Shown here piece by piece: positions 41,820-51,063 of a stretch of 64,000 bases of DNA. Below the pieces are notes generated by a model. That model was not told the origin of the DNA and did not search any database. It saw nothing but the letters and a program-made list of their open reading frames with translations. Positions within the stretch are counted from its first letter, which is position 1. Every line of letters begins with the position of its first letter. The translations under genes were made by a program, and so were the position numbers. The stretch is from an uncultured Collinsella sp. (lineage in GTDB: Bacteria > Actinomycetota > Coriobacteriia > Coriobacteriales > Coriobacteriaceae), in contig CALJMO010000047.1 of the NCBI GenBank assembly GCA_937982065.1, forward strand, positions 1 to 64,000. The letters are read 5' to 3'.

Positions 41820-43256
41820 ATGCCGAATGTCCCCACGATCACCCCGGGCCCAGATGATACCGAGCGCACGCCCGAAGGTGCCACCGAAACGTTTCCTCTG
41901 ATTACAAACGTACATGCCGACAAGCAGAGCGGACGCGCGAACGATACGGCCGAGATTTCCGATGAAGAGGCATATGCCAAGCTCAAGGCAAAGCGTGCCG
42001 AACGCCGACGCAAAAAGCTGATTCGTCGCGGTATTGCCGCCGGCGTCGTGGGTGCCGTCGCGCTCATTGCCATTGTTGCAACCCTTGTTATCAATGTGCA
42101 GCCACAGGGCGCTAGCGGTCCTGTGACCGACATAGTGACCGAGGGCACGTTTACCACAACGGTCGAGGCGAAAGGCCAGCTCAAACCCATTTCGTCCTCA
42201 GTGGTCTCCCCTTCTGTCGACGGCACGGTCGATTCTATCAACGTGCAGGCAGGCCAATCCGCCAACGAGGGCGACGTGCTTATGACCATTAAAAACGACG
42301 AGCTCGATCGCAACGTTGCCGAGGCGCAGCGTGCAGTTGCTGCCGCTCAAGAAGACCTCGCCAACGCGCAGAAAGCCGCAGCTGCTGCGCAGGCCACCCC
42401 AACGACGGACGTCGAGGGAGCTTCCGCAGCGGCTGGCGTCTCCGCCGCATCAGTGGACACGAACGCCGTATCGGCCGCGCAGCGCAGCCTCGCATCAGCC
42501 CAGGCAAACCTCGACCAGGCGAACGCCAAGGCCTCCAGTCGCACGGTCACGGCCCCGAGCTCGGGTAGCATCGTGGAGCTCAATGCCAAAGTGGGCGCCA
42601 CGGTTACAGGCGGCATGATCATGGGCGAAAGCGATACGAGCGGCGGCAAGCAGTGCATGCAGATCGCCGACCTATCTAAGATGAAGGTGACCGTGCAGGT
42701 GGGCGAAAAGGACATCGCCAAGATCGCCGTTGGGCAGAGCGCCAACGTCACGTATCCCGCGTTTCCCGATATCGTGAGCCAGGGCACCGTCACGGCTATC
42801 GCGTCGGTGGCAAACTCCGACGCCGCCAACGGTGGCGGCGGCAGCGTGACCTTTAACGTCGACATTCTCATCGAGGCGCCCGACGCGCGCCTGAAGCCGG
42901 GCATGACGGCCGAGGTCTCGGTGGTGACCGAGCAGCTCGACGACGTGGTGATGGTGCCGACGATGGCGCTCATGACCGAAGACGGCGAACACTATTACGT
43001 CAAAGTGGCGACTGATGACGAGGGCAAGCAAACCCGTCGCGTGAAGGTGACCGTCGTGACGCAAAACGACAACGAAGCCGTAGTCGGCAAGACACAGGGC
43101 AAGCGCGACGACCAGGGCAACGAGATCAACCCCAACGTGCCGGTTACCAAGCTGCGCGATGGCGACACCCTCGTCATGGACACCGGAGCGGACGCAGCGG
43201 CTGACGGCGGCTACGGCGCGGATTCGGGCAGTATGTCTGCCGACGAGGGCATGTAA
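41820..43256 (+). CDS. MacA/HlyD-type efflux adaptor
   Basis: A 478-residue adaptor with a cytoplasmic N-terminus rich in Arg/Lys/Glu (~75 residues), one membrane helix (AAGVVGAVALIAIVATLVIN), and a biotinyl-lipoyl-like domain (VVSPSVDGTVDSINVQAGQ). A predicted coiled coil with many Ala/Gln (EAQRAVAAAQEDLANAQKAA) and beta-barrel domains (VQVGEKDIAKIAVGQ) follow. It would link the MacB-like transporter encoded downstream to the cell envelope. AAAGGAG precedes ATG 41820. A Gram-positive MacA homologue has no outer-membrane partner, so it probably helps export peptides, lipids or drugs to the wall space. Confidence 0.88.
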   Translation: MPNVPTITPGPDDTERTPEGATETFPLITNVHADKQSGRANDTAEISDEEAYAKLKAKRAERRRKKLIRRGIAAGVVGAVALIAIVATLVINVQPQGASGPVTDIVTEGTFTTTVEAKGQLKPISSSVVSPSVDGTVDSINVQAGQSANEGDVLMTIKNDELDRNVAEAQRAVAAAQEDLANAQKAAAAAQATPTTDVEGASAAAGVSAASVDTNAVSAAQRSLASAQANLDQANAKASSRTVTAPSSGSIVELNAKVGATVTGGMIMGESDTSGGKQCMQIADLSKMKVTVQVGEKDIAKIAVGQSANVTYPAFPDIVSQGTVTAIASVANSDAANGGGGSVTFNVDILIEAPDARLKPGMTAEVSVVTEQLDDVVMVPTMALMTEDGEHYYVKVATDDEGKQTRRVKVTVVTQNDNEAVVGKTQGKRDDQGNEINPNVPVTKLRDGDTLVMDTGADAAADGGYGADSGSMSADEGM

Positions 43257-44029
43257 TGCGTCCCGTTATCGACATCCGCAACGTGCACCGCATCTTTGAG
43301 AGCGAGGCGGGGTGCGCCCACATCCTGCACAACGTGAGCCTGGCGGTAAATCCCGGCGAATTCGTCGCTATCACTGGCCCCTCGGGCTCGGGCAAATCAA
43401 CGCTCATGAACATCCTAGGCTGCCTGGATAAGCCGACGGCGGGCGACTACTACCTGCAAGGGCTCAACGTGGCCGAGCTCGATGATGACGAGCTCACCGA
43501 AGTTCGCGCCCTGAGCATTGGCTTTGTCTTTCAGAGCTTCAACCTGCTGCCGCGCCTGTCGGTTATCGAAAACGTCATGCTGCCGCTGGCCTACACCAAT
43601 GTGCCCCGTAGCCAGCGCGAAATGCGCGCCGTGCACGCGCTGCAGGCCGTCACGCTACCGGTCGACCACTGGGACCACCGCATATCCGAGCTCTCGGGCG
43701 GCCAGATGCAGCGTGTCGCCATCGCACGCGCCCTCGTTAATGACCCGCCCATCATCCTGGCCGATGAGCCGACGGGAAACCTGGACTCCGCTACCGGAGC
43801 GCTTGTGATGGAGACCTTCCATAAGCTCCAGAAGCGCGGCAAAACCATCGTGCTTATCACACACGACCCCGGCATCGCCGCCGAGGCCGACCGTGCCGTG
43901 ACCATCCGCGACGGTCGCATTCACGACGGCGCGTATATTCCACATGCACCGCGGACCCTACGCAGCGCCGTAGATAGCCTGCCCATGATTTCCGCCTCCG
44001 CCAACCCGCCGAAAGGAGAGATGGCATGA
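43256..44029 (+). CDS. MacB-type ABC transporter ATP-binding protein
   Basis: A 257-residue ATPase of the LolD/MacB type with Walker A GPSGSGKSTLMNILGCLDKP, the signature LSGGQMQRVAIARAL, Walker B PIILADEPTGNLDS and the H-loop VLITHD. Its ATG overlaps the end of the adaptor gene (ATGTAATG region), and its own stop overlaps the permease start. This makes a three-gene operon with fixed stoichiometry. Confidence 0.94.
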   Translation: MRPVIDIRNVHRIFESEAGCAHILHNVSLAVNPGEFVAITGPSGSGKSTLMNILGCLDKPTAGDYYLQGLNVAELDDDELTEVRALSIGFVFQSFNLLPRLSVIENVMLPLAYTNVPRSQREMRAVHALQAVTLPVDHWDHRISELSGGQMQRVAIARALVNDPPIILADEPTGNLDSATGALVMETFHKLQKRGKTIVLITHDPGIAAEADRAVTIRDGRIHDGAYIPHAPRTLRSAVDSLPMISASANPPKGEMA

Positions 44030-45240
44030 GCGCCCGCGATCTTATCCAGGAAGCCCTTCACTCGCTCGAGGCCAACAAGGGGCGCAGCCTGCTCACCATC
44101 CTGGGCATTGTCATCGGCATCGCCTCGGTTATCGCCATGACTTCGCTCATCGGCGGCATCCAAAACAGCTTGGTCAACAGCCTGGGCCTCAATGCGGCAC
44201 GCATGGTGCAAATCTATTCGTCGCAAGAACTCACCGAGTCGGACATCGAGAAGCTTCAAAAACTGGTGCCGCAGATAGAGCAGATCGGCATTGTCGACAG
44301 CGCGTATACCGAGTACAAGACCGGCAATAAAAGCTATACCGTCATGGCACAGGGTGTCGATAGTGACATGCTTGACGCCGTGGGGGCCAGCAAGCTCGTT
44401 GCGGGGCGTACCTATTCCCAGGCCGAGTCTCAATCAGGCTCGCGCGTGGCGCTCATCAGCCGCGGCGGCGCCGATCAGCTGTACGGCAACGAACAGGATG
44501 CGCTGGGAAAAACCATCAAGGTGTCCAACGGCGAGGTGCAGATTGTAGGCGTGATTGATGGCGGCAGCGACTCCATGGGCTCGCTCACGCTGTATATGCC
44601 ACGCGAAACCATCGCCGGGCTGTTTGGCGACGAGAATCCTTCATTCCCCAGCGTGACGGCACTTGCCGCCGAGGGCACGGACATGGATGAGCTTTGTAAG
44701 ACCATCGAGTCCAAGGTTCGCGCGATGAAGGGCATCGAGGAGGAGGATGAGTACGACAGTGTATCGGCGACATCCATGAAAAGCGCCATCGATGCACTCA
44801 ACTCCTTTATGGGCGCGTTCTCGCTCATCATGGGTGCTGTCGCCAGCATCTCGCTGCTTGTCGGCGGTATCGGCATTATGAATATGATGCTTACCAACGT
44901 AACGGAGCGCATTCGCGAGATCGGCATCCGCCGCGCTCTGGGCGCCAGTCGTCGCGATATCACCGCGCAGTTTTTGGCCGAGTCTTCGGCGCTGTGCGTC
45001 ACCGGTGGCCTACTGGGTGTCCTGATAGGCTATCTGCTGGCATGGGGACTCACGTTCTTTGCCGCAAGCTCGGGCATCATGAGCGAGTTTGGAGCTACCG
45101 GGACGATCACGCCAAGCTTCTCCATTACGACAGTGTTGATCGCGTTTGCCGTATCGGTCGGCATCGGTGTAATCTTTGGCTTCTACCCCGCTCGCCGCGC
45201 AGCAAAGCTCGACCCGGTGGAGTGCCTACGCTACCAGTAA
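44026..45240 (+). CDS. MacB/FtsX-type ABC transporter permease
   Basis: A 404-residue membrane protein. It has a first helix (SLLTILGIVIGIASVIAMTS), a large extracellular MacB-like domain (residues ~45-265), and three C-terminal helices (FSLIMGAVASISLLVGGIGI; CVTGGLLGVLIGYLLAWGLT; VLIAFAVSVGIGVIFGFYPA). The TERIREIGIRRALGASRRDI segment is the coupling helix that contacts the ATPase. It works with the two preceding gene products. ATGA overlap with the ATPase gene. Confidence 0.93.
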   Translation: MSARDLIQEALHSLEANKGRSLLTILGIVIGIASVIAMTSLIGGIQNSLVNSLGLNAARMVQIYSSQELTESDIEKLQKLVPQIEQIGIVDSAYTEYKTGNKSYTVMAQGVDSDMLDAVGASKLVAGRTYSQAESQSGSRVALISRGGADQLYGNEQDALGKTIKVSNGEVQIVGVIDGGSDSMGSLTLYMPRETIAGLFGDENPSFPSVTALAAEGTDMDELCKTIESKVRAMKGIEEEDEYDSVSATSMKSAIDALNSFMGAFSLIMGAVASISLLVGGIGIMNMMLTNVTERIREIGIRRALGASRRDITAQFLAESSALCVTGGLLGVLIGYLLAWGLTFFAASSGIMSEFGATGTITPSFSITTVLIAFAVSVGIGVIFGFYPARRAAKLDPVECLRYQ

Positions 45241-45253
45241 GCCACAACCAACA

Positions 45254-45320
45254 AGTTGCGGTGAATTAGGGACTGAATATGCTATCCAGCAGCAAAAACA
45301 GACACTATTTCACCGCAACT
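45254..45320. repeat. Palindromic repeat family A, copy 2
   Basis: 16-bp arms (45254-45269, AGTTGCGGTGAATTAG, and 45305-45320) with one mismatch enclose 35 bases. Both arms match those of copy 1 at 28978-29044, and the element length is identical (67 bp). It lies just after the MacB-like permease and before the cobalamin operon, marking a possible junction. Confidence 0.8.
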
Positions 45321-45430
45321 CATTGAAGGGCTGTTTGCGCCAGTTCCGGGCGTCGTCCTCGAGCTATTGGTGGATGACGGGCTTGTACGGGTCGAGCTTG
45401 CTCGGGGCGCTCCTCCTCGCGGGCGGGAGG

Positions 45431-45461
45431 GCGCGCTAGGCGCGGCGAGCGCCTAGCGCGC
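45431..45461 (-). terminator. Hairpin at the 3' end of the cobalamin operon
   Basis: A perfect 13-bp stem GCGCGCTAGGCGC/GCGCCTAGCGCGC (45431-45443, 45449-45461) with a 5-base loop overlaps the cbiJ stop codon. There is no T run, but its stability suggests an end-of-operon signal. Confidence 0.6.
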
Positions 45462-46226
45462 GAACTCCAGTAAGAGCGCGTCTTCCACTTCCCGAAGCGA
45501 AAGGGCCCCGCCTCCCTCGGCGGGACGGGTGACCACGATGCAGCGCGCTCCCGCGTCGCGCGCGGCGGCGAGCTTCTCGGCCGTGCCGCCTACGGTTCCC
45601 GAGTCTTTGGTCACAAGCCACTGGGCGCCCACCTGCCGAAGCATCGCCTCGTTGAGCTCGCGGGTGAAGGGCCCCTGCATGCCGATGACGTGCGACGGCG
45701 AAAACCCCGCGTCGATGCACTTCGTTATAGCACCGGGCAGCGGGAGCACACGCACGAAGAAGCGCTCCGCGAAATCGGCGACGCGTGTGTAGGGAGCAAG
45801 CTCCTTGCTCCCCGTCGTGAGAAGCGCGCGACCCGGGTTCTCGGAGAGAAAACGCGCCGCGCAGGCGATCGACGCGACCGACACGACGCCTTTGGGCAGC
45901 GCCTCGACCGGGCGCGCAAGGCGCAGGCATCGTGCACCCACGGCGAGCGAAGCGGCCCGGATGTTGCCGCTTGCGAGCGTAGCGAAGGGGTGCGTGGCGT
46001 CGACGACGATGCGCGCGCCGGAAAGCTCGCGCTCCATGTCGGCCTCGTCGAGCCTGCCCGCATGCACCTCGATGCCCGGAAGCTCGCCCAAAAGCTCGCC
46101 TCCGTACTCGGTTGCCGCGTAGGCACGGGCGGGGATGCCCGCCCCGCTCGCCCATTCGCACAGAAGGCGGCCCTCGGTGGTGCCGGCGAAGATGCGCAGC
46201 GCCGGCGCGGATGCGGGCGCCGTCAC
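45453..46226 (-). CDS. cbiJ: Precorrin-6A reductase (CbiJ/CobK)
   Basis: Reduces cobalt-precorrin-6A with NAD(P)H in the corrin ring pathway. The 257-residue protein has the N-terminal pattern LRIFAGTTEGRLLCEWASG, IVVDATHPFATLAS, ALLTTGSKELAPYT and VIGMQGPFTRELNEAML, and the late TKDSGTVGGTAEKLAAA. It is the last cistron of the operon. The GTG start overlaps the cbiC stop by four bases (GTGA). Confidence 0.93.
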   Translation of the reverse strand: MTAPASAPALRIFAGTTEGRLLCEWASGAGIPARAYAATEYGGELLGELPGIEVHAGRLDEADMERELSGARIVVDATHPFATLASGNIRAASLAVGARCLRLARPVEALPKGVVSVASIACAARFLSENPGRALLTTGSKELAPYTRVADFAERFFVRVLPLPGAITKCIDAGFSPSHVIGMQGPFTRELNEAMLRQVGAQWLVTKDSGTVGGTAEKLAAARDAGARCIVVTRPAEGGGALSLREVEDALLLEFAR

Positions 46227-46864
46227 TTCGGGCCGCCTGGGCGCGTGATCTGGTAGAGCAGCGCGTTCATAATGGCAGCCGCCACGGTCGAGCCGCCCTT
46301 GCGACCCCTCGCGACGATGGCCGGCACGCGTCGCGCAAGTAGCTCCTCTTTCGCCTCGACCACGTTCACAAACCCGACCGGCACCCCAACGACGAGCGCG
46401 GGCGCGATCTTCCCCGCGTCCATGAGCTCGGCGAGGCGCAGAAGTGCCGTGGGGGCGTTACCGACGGCCACGATGAGCGGACCCTCGATGCCGCAAGCTT
46501 TGTCCATGCTCGCAACGGCGCGAGTCGTGCCCGCGGCGCGCGCAGCCGCGGCGACATCAGGATCGGCCATGTAGCACACGGCCTTGCAGCCGAGCTTCGC
46601 GAGCGCGGGCTTGCTTATGCCTGCGAGCGCCATGTTCGTGTCGGTGAGCACCGTGGCCCCTGCGCGCAGTGCGTCGAGCGCACAGTGCGCGGCGTCATGG
46701 GTGAACACGAGGGAATCGGCGTACGAGAAGTCGGCAGTGGTGTGGATAACGCGCTTCACGACGGGCTCTTCGAGCGGCGGGAACGTGCGGCCGCCGAGCT
46801 CTTCGGTGATGATCTCGAAACTGCGCTGCTCGATCTCGCCGGGCGCCATCTCCTTGGAATCCAT
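46223..46864 (-). CDS. cbiC: Cobalt-precorrin-8 methylmutase (CbiC)
   Basis: Moves the methyl group from C11 to C12 to give cobyrinic acid. The 213-residue protein has the catalytic His in VIHTTADFSYADSL, DTNMALAGISKPAL and VGNAPTALLRLAEL, plus the C-terminal GRKGGSTVAAAIMNALLY. All hallmarks of the family are present. The ATG directly follows the cobO stop (TAGATG). Confidence 0.95.
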   Translation of the reverse strand: MDSKEMAPGEIEQRSFEIITEELGGRTFPPLEEPVVKRVIHTTADFSYADSLVFTHDAAHCALDALRAGATVLTDTNMALAGISKPALAKLGCKAVCYMADPDVAAAARAAGTTRAVASMDKACGIEGPLIVAVGNAPTALLRLAELMDAGKIAPALVVGVPVGFVNVVEAKEELLARRVPAIVARGRKGGSTVAAAIMNALLYQITRPGGPK

Positions 46865-47380
46865 CTAGTACTCCACTCCTTTCCTTGCACACATCCCCTG
46901 CTCGTAGGGGTGTTTCTCGCACCGCATCTCGGTTATGTAGTCGGCCTTCTCCACGATCTTGCGAGAAGGCGCGCGCCCGGTGAGCGCTACTTCGACGCCG
47001 CGCGCGGACATATCGAGCGCGCGGTCCACGAGCGCCTCGTCGACAAGCCCCTTCGAAAGCGCGTCAAGCGCCTCGTCGAGCACGAGCAGCCCCTCCTGCG
47101 CGCCCTCGAGCTCGGCGAGCGCGGAAGCAAGGTTCCTATCGTGCAGCTCGCACGTCGCGGCAAGTTCTTCCGACGTCATCGACCAGGTAAACTTGTCTGA
47201 CACCTTCCCCGCGAACACGGGCACGCCGAAATGCTCGGCGAGCAGGCGCGCCTCCCCGCTTTCGCCGTCTTTCAGGAACTGCACGACGACGACGCGGCGG
47301 CCTACGGCGAGCATGCGAAGGGCGAGGCCCATCGCCGCCGTGGTCTTGCCTTTGCCGTCGCCATGATACACGTGGATCAT
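46865..47380 (-). CDS. cobO: Cob(I)yrinic acid a,c-diamide adenosyltransferase (CobO/BtuR)
   Basis: Adds the 5'-deoxyadenosyl group to cobalt. The 171-residue protein starts VYHGDGKGKTTAAMGLALR, the P-loop for ATP. It also contains VVVVQFLKDGESGE, LLVLDEALDALSKG and a final TEMRCEKHPYEQG-type pattern found in CobA-type enzymes. Its ATG overlaps the cbiP stop by four bases. The adenosyltransferase is needed for salvage as well as for de novo synthesis. Confidence 0.94.
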   Translation of the reverse strand: MIHVYHGDGKGKTTAAMGLALRMLAVGRRVVVVQFLKDGESGEARLLAEHFGVPVFAGKVSDKFTWSMTSEELAATCELHDRNLASALAELEGAQEGLLVLDEALDALSKGLVDEALVDRALDMSARGVEVALTGRAPSRKIVEKADYITEMRCEKHPYEQGMCARKGVEY

Positions 47381-48876
47381 ACGCCCTCCTCGATAATGCG
47401 GTAGACATACTCCATGTCGAGCGCTCCGCGCACGACGTCGGCCAGGCGGTCGAACTCGCGCGCACGGTGTTCGGCTGCGGACACCGCGCCCTCAGCACCC
47501 ACGACGCTCTCGGGCAGGCCGCGCATGCGCGCGAGCGAGCGCGCGAGGGCGAGCGCCACCCCCGGTTCGTCGAACAGGCCGTGGAGATAGGTTCCGAACA
47601 CGTTTCCGCAGGCCGCGCCTTCTGGTTTGCCGCCAATCGTGCCCGCAGGGGCGCAGGAGACGGTCGTTTCGCCGTCGTGTATCTCGTACCCGCGCGCCGT
47701 CATGCCGTTCCACACCGAGAACGCGCCTTGGGCGCCCGTGATGCGCAGCTCCGATTGGGCGAGGCGCTTTTCCTCCTTGAACACCGTACTTGCAGGAATG
47801 AGCCCGAGCCCGCGCGCGGTGCCAGCGCCTTCCCTGCCGTGCGGGTCGGAAAGCTCGTCTCCCAAAAGCTGGTAGCCTCCGCATATGCCGAGCACCGGCG
47901 TGCCCGCGCCCGAAAGCGCGCGTACACAGGCTCCGATGCCGCTAGCCGCAAGCCAGCGCGCGTCGTCGAGCGTGGTCTTCGAGCCGGGGAGCACCACCAG
48001 GTCGGGCCGGCCCAGATCGGTCGTCGAGGAAACGTAGCGCACGCCCACGCCGGGCACGCGCGAAAGCGGGTCGAAGTCGGTGAAGTTCGACAGATGCGGA
48101 AGGCGCACGACGGCGACGTCGATGACACCGCGCGCCTCGCGGGCAGATAGGCGCGGCGCGAGCGAGTCCTCGTCGTCCAGGTCGAGCGTAAGATACGGCA
48201 CGACCCCCACGACGGGAACCCCGCACATCTTCTCGAGCGGGTCCAAACCCGGGCGCAGGATTTCCACATCGCCGCGGAACTTGTTCACCACAAGCCCCCG
48301 CAAAAGCGCACGATCCTCGGGCGCAAAGAGCGCGACCGTGCCGTAGAGCTGGGCAAACACCCCGCCTGGGTCGATGTCGCCCGCGAGCAGCACGGGGGAG
48401 GACACGGCGCGCGCGAGCCCCATGTTGACGATGTCGTTTTCGGCAAGGTTGATTTCGACGGGGCTGCCGGCGCCCTCGATGACGATGACGTCGTTTTCCT
48501 CCGCGAGCGAATCGAACGCCTCCAAAATCTGCGGCATGAGCGCCTTCTTTCGCGCGAAGTAGTCCCTCGCAGCAAAGGCTCCCTGCGCCTTGCCGGCCAC
48601 GATAAGCTGGCTTCGGTGGTCGCTTTCGGGCTTGAGCAGGATAGGGTTCATGCGCACGTCGGGCGCGATGCCGCACGCCTCGGCCTGCATGATCTGGGCG
48701 CGCCCCATCTCGAGCCCGTCGGCCGTGACACCGCTGTTGAGCGCCATGTTCTGGCTCTTGAAGGGAGCCACGCGCAGGCCGTCCTGCGAAAGCACACGGC
48801 ACAGCCCCGCCGCAAGCAGGCTCTTCCCCGCGTTCGACATGGTGCCCTGGATCATGATGGGCTTCGCCCTACCCAC
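47377..48876 (-). CDS. cbiP: Cobyric acid synthase (CbiP/CobQ)
   Basis: Amidates four side chains of adenosylcobyrinic a,c-diamide using glutamine. The 499-residue protein has an N-terminal dethiobiotin-synthetase-like ATPase (IMIQGTMSNAGKSLLAAGLC, APFKSQNMALNSG) and a C-terminal class-I glutamine amidotransferase (VLGICGGYQLLG with nucleophile Cys; His in GTYLHGLFDEPG). GTG 48876 was chosen because GAAGGAGG lies nine bases before it. The open frame reaches 48978 but starts within cobD. It overlaps cobD by eight bases. Confidence 0.94.
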   Translation of the reverse strand: MGRAKPIMIQGTMSNAGKSLLAAGLCRVLSQDGLRVAPFKSQNMALNSGVTADGLEMGRAQIMQAEACGIAPDVRMNPILLKPESDHRSQLIVAGKAQGAFAARDYFARKKALMPQILEAFDSLAEENDVIVIEGAGSPVEINLAENDIVNMGLARAVSSPVLLAGDIDPGGVFAQLYGTVALFAPEDRALLRGLVVNKFRGDVEILRPGLDPLEKMCGVPVVGVVPYLTLDLDDEDSLAPRLSAREARGVIDVAVVRLPHLSNFTDFDPLSRVPGVGVRYVSSTTDLGRPDLVVLPGSKTTLDDARWLAASGIGACVRALSGAGTPVLGICGGYQLLGDELSDPHGREGAGTARGLGLIPASTVFKEEKRLAQSELRITGAQGAFSVWNGMTARGYEIHDGETTVSCAPAGTIGGKPEGAACGNVFGTYLHGLFDEPGVALALARSLARMRGLPESVVGAEGAVSAAEHRAREFDRLADVVRGALDMEYVYRIIEEGV

Positions 48877-50092
48877 GGGTATCGACCTCCTTCTCCGAGC
48901 CTCGGCCATCCGCGCCCGCCATAGCGCCGCTGCAAGAAGCGCCGCCCCGTTCGTCGGGTTCGCCTTCGCCCGAAGCACCTTCCGCCCGAAGCGCGCGACT
49001 GAACGCCATCACAAGCCGGGCGTTCTCCTTGCGCGTGCGCACCGCGACGCGGCACCAGAAACGGGACAGTACCGAAAACGAGTCGCACGTGCGGACCAAA
49101 ACCCCCTGTTTATACAGGCGCTCGGGGATGTCTTTCGCCGGCGTGCGGACTAAAAGGAAGTTCGCATCCGACGGCACGACGGAAAGCCCGAGCGAGGAGA
49201 GCTCGTGGGAAAGCCACGCTCGCTCGCCCGCCAGTACATCGCGCGTGCGCGAGACGTATTCGACGTCTTCTAGGGCGGCGATGCCCGCGGCCTCGGCGAC
49301 CGAGGAGACGGGCCATGCCTGCCCCGCCCGGCGAATCCCCTCGATGAGTTGGGCGTTTCCGCTGATCAGATATCCCAACCGTAACCCCGCCATTCCGTAG
49401 AGCTTGGTGAACGCGGAGAGCACGGCCACATGGCGCGAACACGCGGCGCGTGCGGCCACGCTCCTTTCGCGGGCGTCGGGCGCAAATCCGAGGAAGCACT
49501 CGTCCACGACGAGCAGCGCGCCCACCTGCTCGCAGCGGCAAGCCGCGGCATCGATCACGCAGGGGTCGACGGGGCGCCCCGTCGGGTTGTTCGGATTGCA
49601 GAGGTACGCCACGTCTCCCGGCCCCTCGATCGCGCGGGCGAAGGAGGCGGGCACGTCGAAGTCGTCCGCTTCGGAGAGCGGGAACTCCTGCACGCATGCG
49701 CCGTAGTACGATGCCGCCTCCGCATATTCAGAGAACGTCGGCGCGCACACGACGATGCGTTTCGGACGCACCGCCGCAGCGAGCCGCCAGATGATGTCGG
49801 ATGCGCCCGCGCCGCAGACGATAGTATCATCGGGAATGCCCTGGGCGCGCGCTAGGGCGCGAACAAGGGCGAGACTTTCCCTATCGGGGTAGGCGTCGAT
49901 TCGATAAAGCGCCTTGCAAGCTGCGGCGACGGCGCGCGGCGAGGGGCCTGCTGGATTCACGTTCACCGAGAAGTCAATGAGGTCGGAGGCGCCCCCTTCG
50001 CAAGCGATGCCGAGCGATTGCGAGCTGCCCCCATGCGTACGGGCGCGCAGGATTCCCCCGGCAGCCCGGGACGCAGCGTGGTCTTCCCTCAT
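48869..50092 (-). CDS. cobD: L-threonine-O-3-phosphate decarboxylase-like PLP enzyme (CobD)
   Basis: Supplies (R)-1-aminopropan-2-ol phosphate for the nucleotide-loop linker. The 407-residue fold-type-I aminotransferase has DLIDFSVNVNPAGPSP at the start, CGAGASDIIWRLA, CNPNNPTGRPVD, VVDECFLGFA and the PLP lysine in SAFTKLYGMAGLRLGYL. It ends with a ~40-residue Gly/Glu/Arg-rich extension. ATG 50092 overlaps the cbiB stop by four bases. Histidinol-phosphate aminotransferase is the closest alternative, but operon context decides for CobD. Confidence 0.9.
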   Translation of the reverse strand: MREDHAASRAAGGILRARTHGGSSQSLGIACEGGASDLIDFSVNVNPAGPSPRAVAAACKALYRIDAYPDRESLALVRALARAQGIPDDTIVCGAGASDIIWRLAAAVRPKRIVVCAPTFSEYAEAASYYGACVQEFPLSEADDFDVPASFARAIEGPGDVAYLCNPNNPTGRPVDPCVIDAAACRCEQVGALLVVDECFLGFAPDARERSVAARAACSRHVAVLSAFTKLYGMAGLRLGYLISGNAQLIEGIRRAGQAWPVSSVAEAAGIAALEDVEYVSRTRDVLAGERAWLSHELSSLGLSVVPSDANFLLVRTPAKDIPERLYKQGVLVRTCDSFSVLSRFWCRVAVRTRKENARLVMAFSRALRAEGASGEGEPDERGGASCSGAMAGADGRGSEKEVDTRG

Positions 50093-51063
50093 ACAATCGC
50101 CCCCACGGCGAGCACGACCGCCGCGCGCGCGGCGCCGAAGACGACGAGCGCGCATACGGACGCGGCGAGCATGAGCCTTGTCGCCCGGGCGATGTCGCCC
50201 CACTCGATTTCGCGGGACGCGTCGCCTATCGTCGGTTTCTCAACGAGCTTGCCAAAATACACCGCGGGTCCTGCCAGGCGCAGCCCGAGCGCGCCCGCGC
50301 ACGCTGACTCGGTCTGCGCCGAGTTGGGGCTCGCATGGCGACGCCTGTCGCGGCGCCAAATGCGCGCCGCCCCACGCGCGTCGAGCCCGACGATCGGGCA
50401 CACGGCGATCATGAACAGGGCCGATAAGCGCGAGGGAATCCAGTTCACCGCATCGTCGAGGCGCGCCGAGGCGCAGCCGAAGTCGATGTAGCGCTCGTTT
50501 TTGTAGCCCACCATGCTGTCGAGCGTGTTCACCGCCTTGTACGCCATGCCCAAGGGCGCACCCCCGATCATAAGGTAGAAAAGCGGCGCGATGACGCCGT
50601 CGCTCGCGTTCTCCGCCACCGTTTCCACGGCGGCGCGCACGACGCCCTGCTCGTCGAGAACAGACGTGTCGCGTCCCACGATGAGCCCGACGGCTTCGCG
50701 CGCCGCGACAAGGCCGCCCTTCGAGAACGCGCGGGCCACGGCCAGGCTCTGGCGGCGCAGCTCGCATGCCGCGAGAATCTGATAGCTCGCCCATGCCTCG
50801 GCCACGAAGCGCAAGCCGGAGTGAACCATGCCGCAAAGATGTAGGATACCCCAGGTCAAAAGCCCACACGCAAGCGGAAGCGCCACGGCGAGCACAAGCC
50901 CTGCGGCACGCGTGCCCGCGGACGTTTGCGGGAATGCGCCCCGCAGGCGGCCTTCAGCCCATGTGATCGCGTGCCCCATGGCGACGACGGGATGGGGAAG
51001 CCAGCGCGGGTCGCCGAAGGCAAGGTCGGCCGCGAACCCGGCGGCGACGGCAAGAATCGTCAT
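50089..51063 (-). CDS. cbiB: Adenosylcobinamide-phosphate synthase (CbiB)
   Basis: An integral membrane enzyme that joins adenosylcobyric acid to the aminopropanol linker. The 324-residue protein has several hydrophobic helices and family motifs FAADLAFGDPRWLPHPVVAM, ETVAENASDGVIAPLFYLMI, GMAYKAVNTLDSMVGYKNER and RRHASPNSAQTESACAGAL. The start was set to ATG 51063, which overlaps the next cistron's stop (TGATG) and gives the usual family length. The longer frame has no support. Confidence 0.93.
   Translation of the reverse strand: MTILAVAAGFAADLAFGDPRWLPHPVVAMGHAITWAEGRLRGAFPQTSAGTRAAGLVLAVALPLACGLLTWGILHLCGMVHSGLRFVAEAWASYQILAACELRRQSLAVARAFSKGGLVAAREAVGLIVGRDTSVLDEQGVVRAAVETVAENASDGVIAPLFYLMIGGAPLGMAYKAVNTLDSMVGYKNERYIDFGCASARLDDAVNWIPSRLSALFMIAVCPIVGLDARGAARIWRRDRRRHASPNSAQTESACAGALGLRLAGPAVYFGKLVEKPTIGDASREIEWGDIARATRLMLAASVCALVVFGAARAAVVLAVGAIV

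Noticed and set aside
45321..45430. Possible small gene between the MacB-like permease and the cobalamin operon
   Set aside because: Only short frames without ribosome binding sites; better seen as repeat and terminator DNA.
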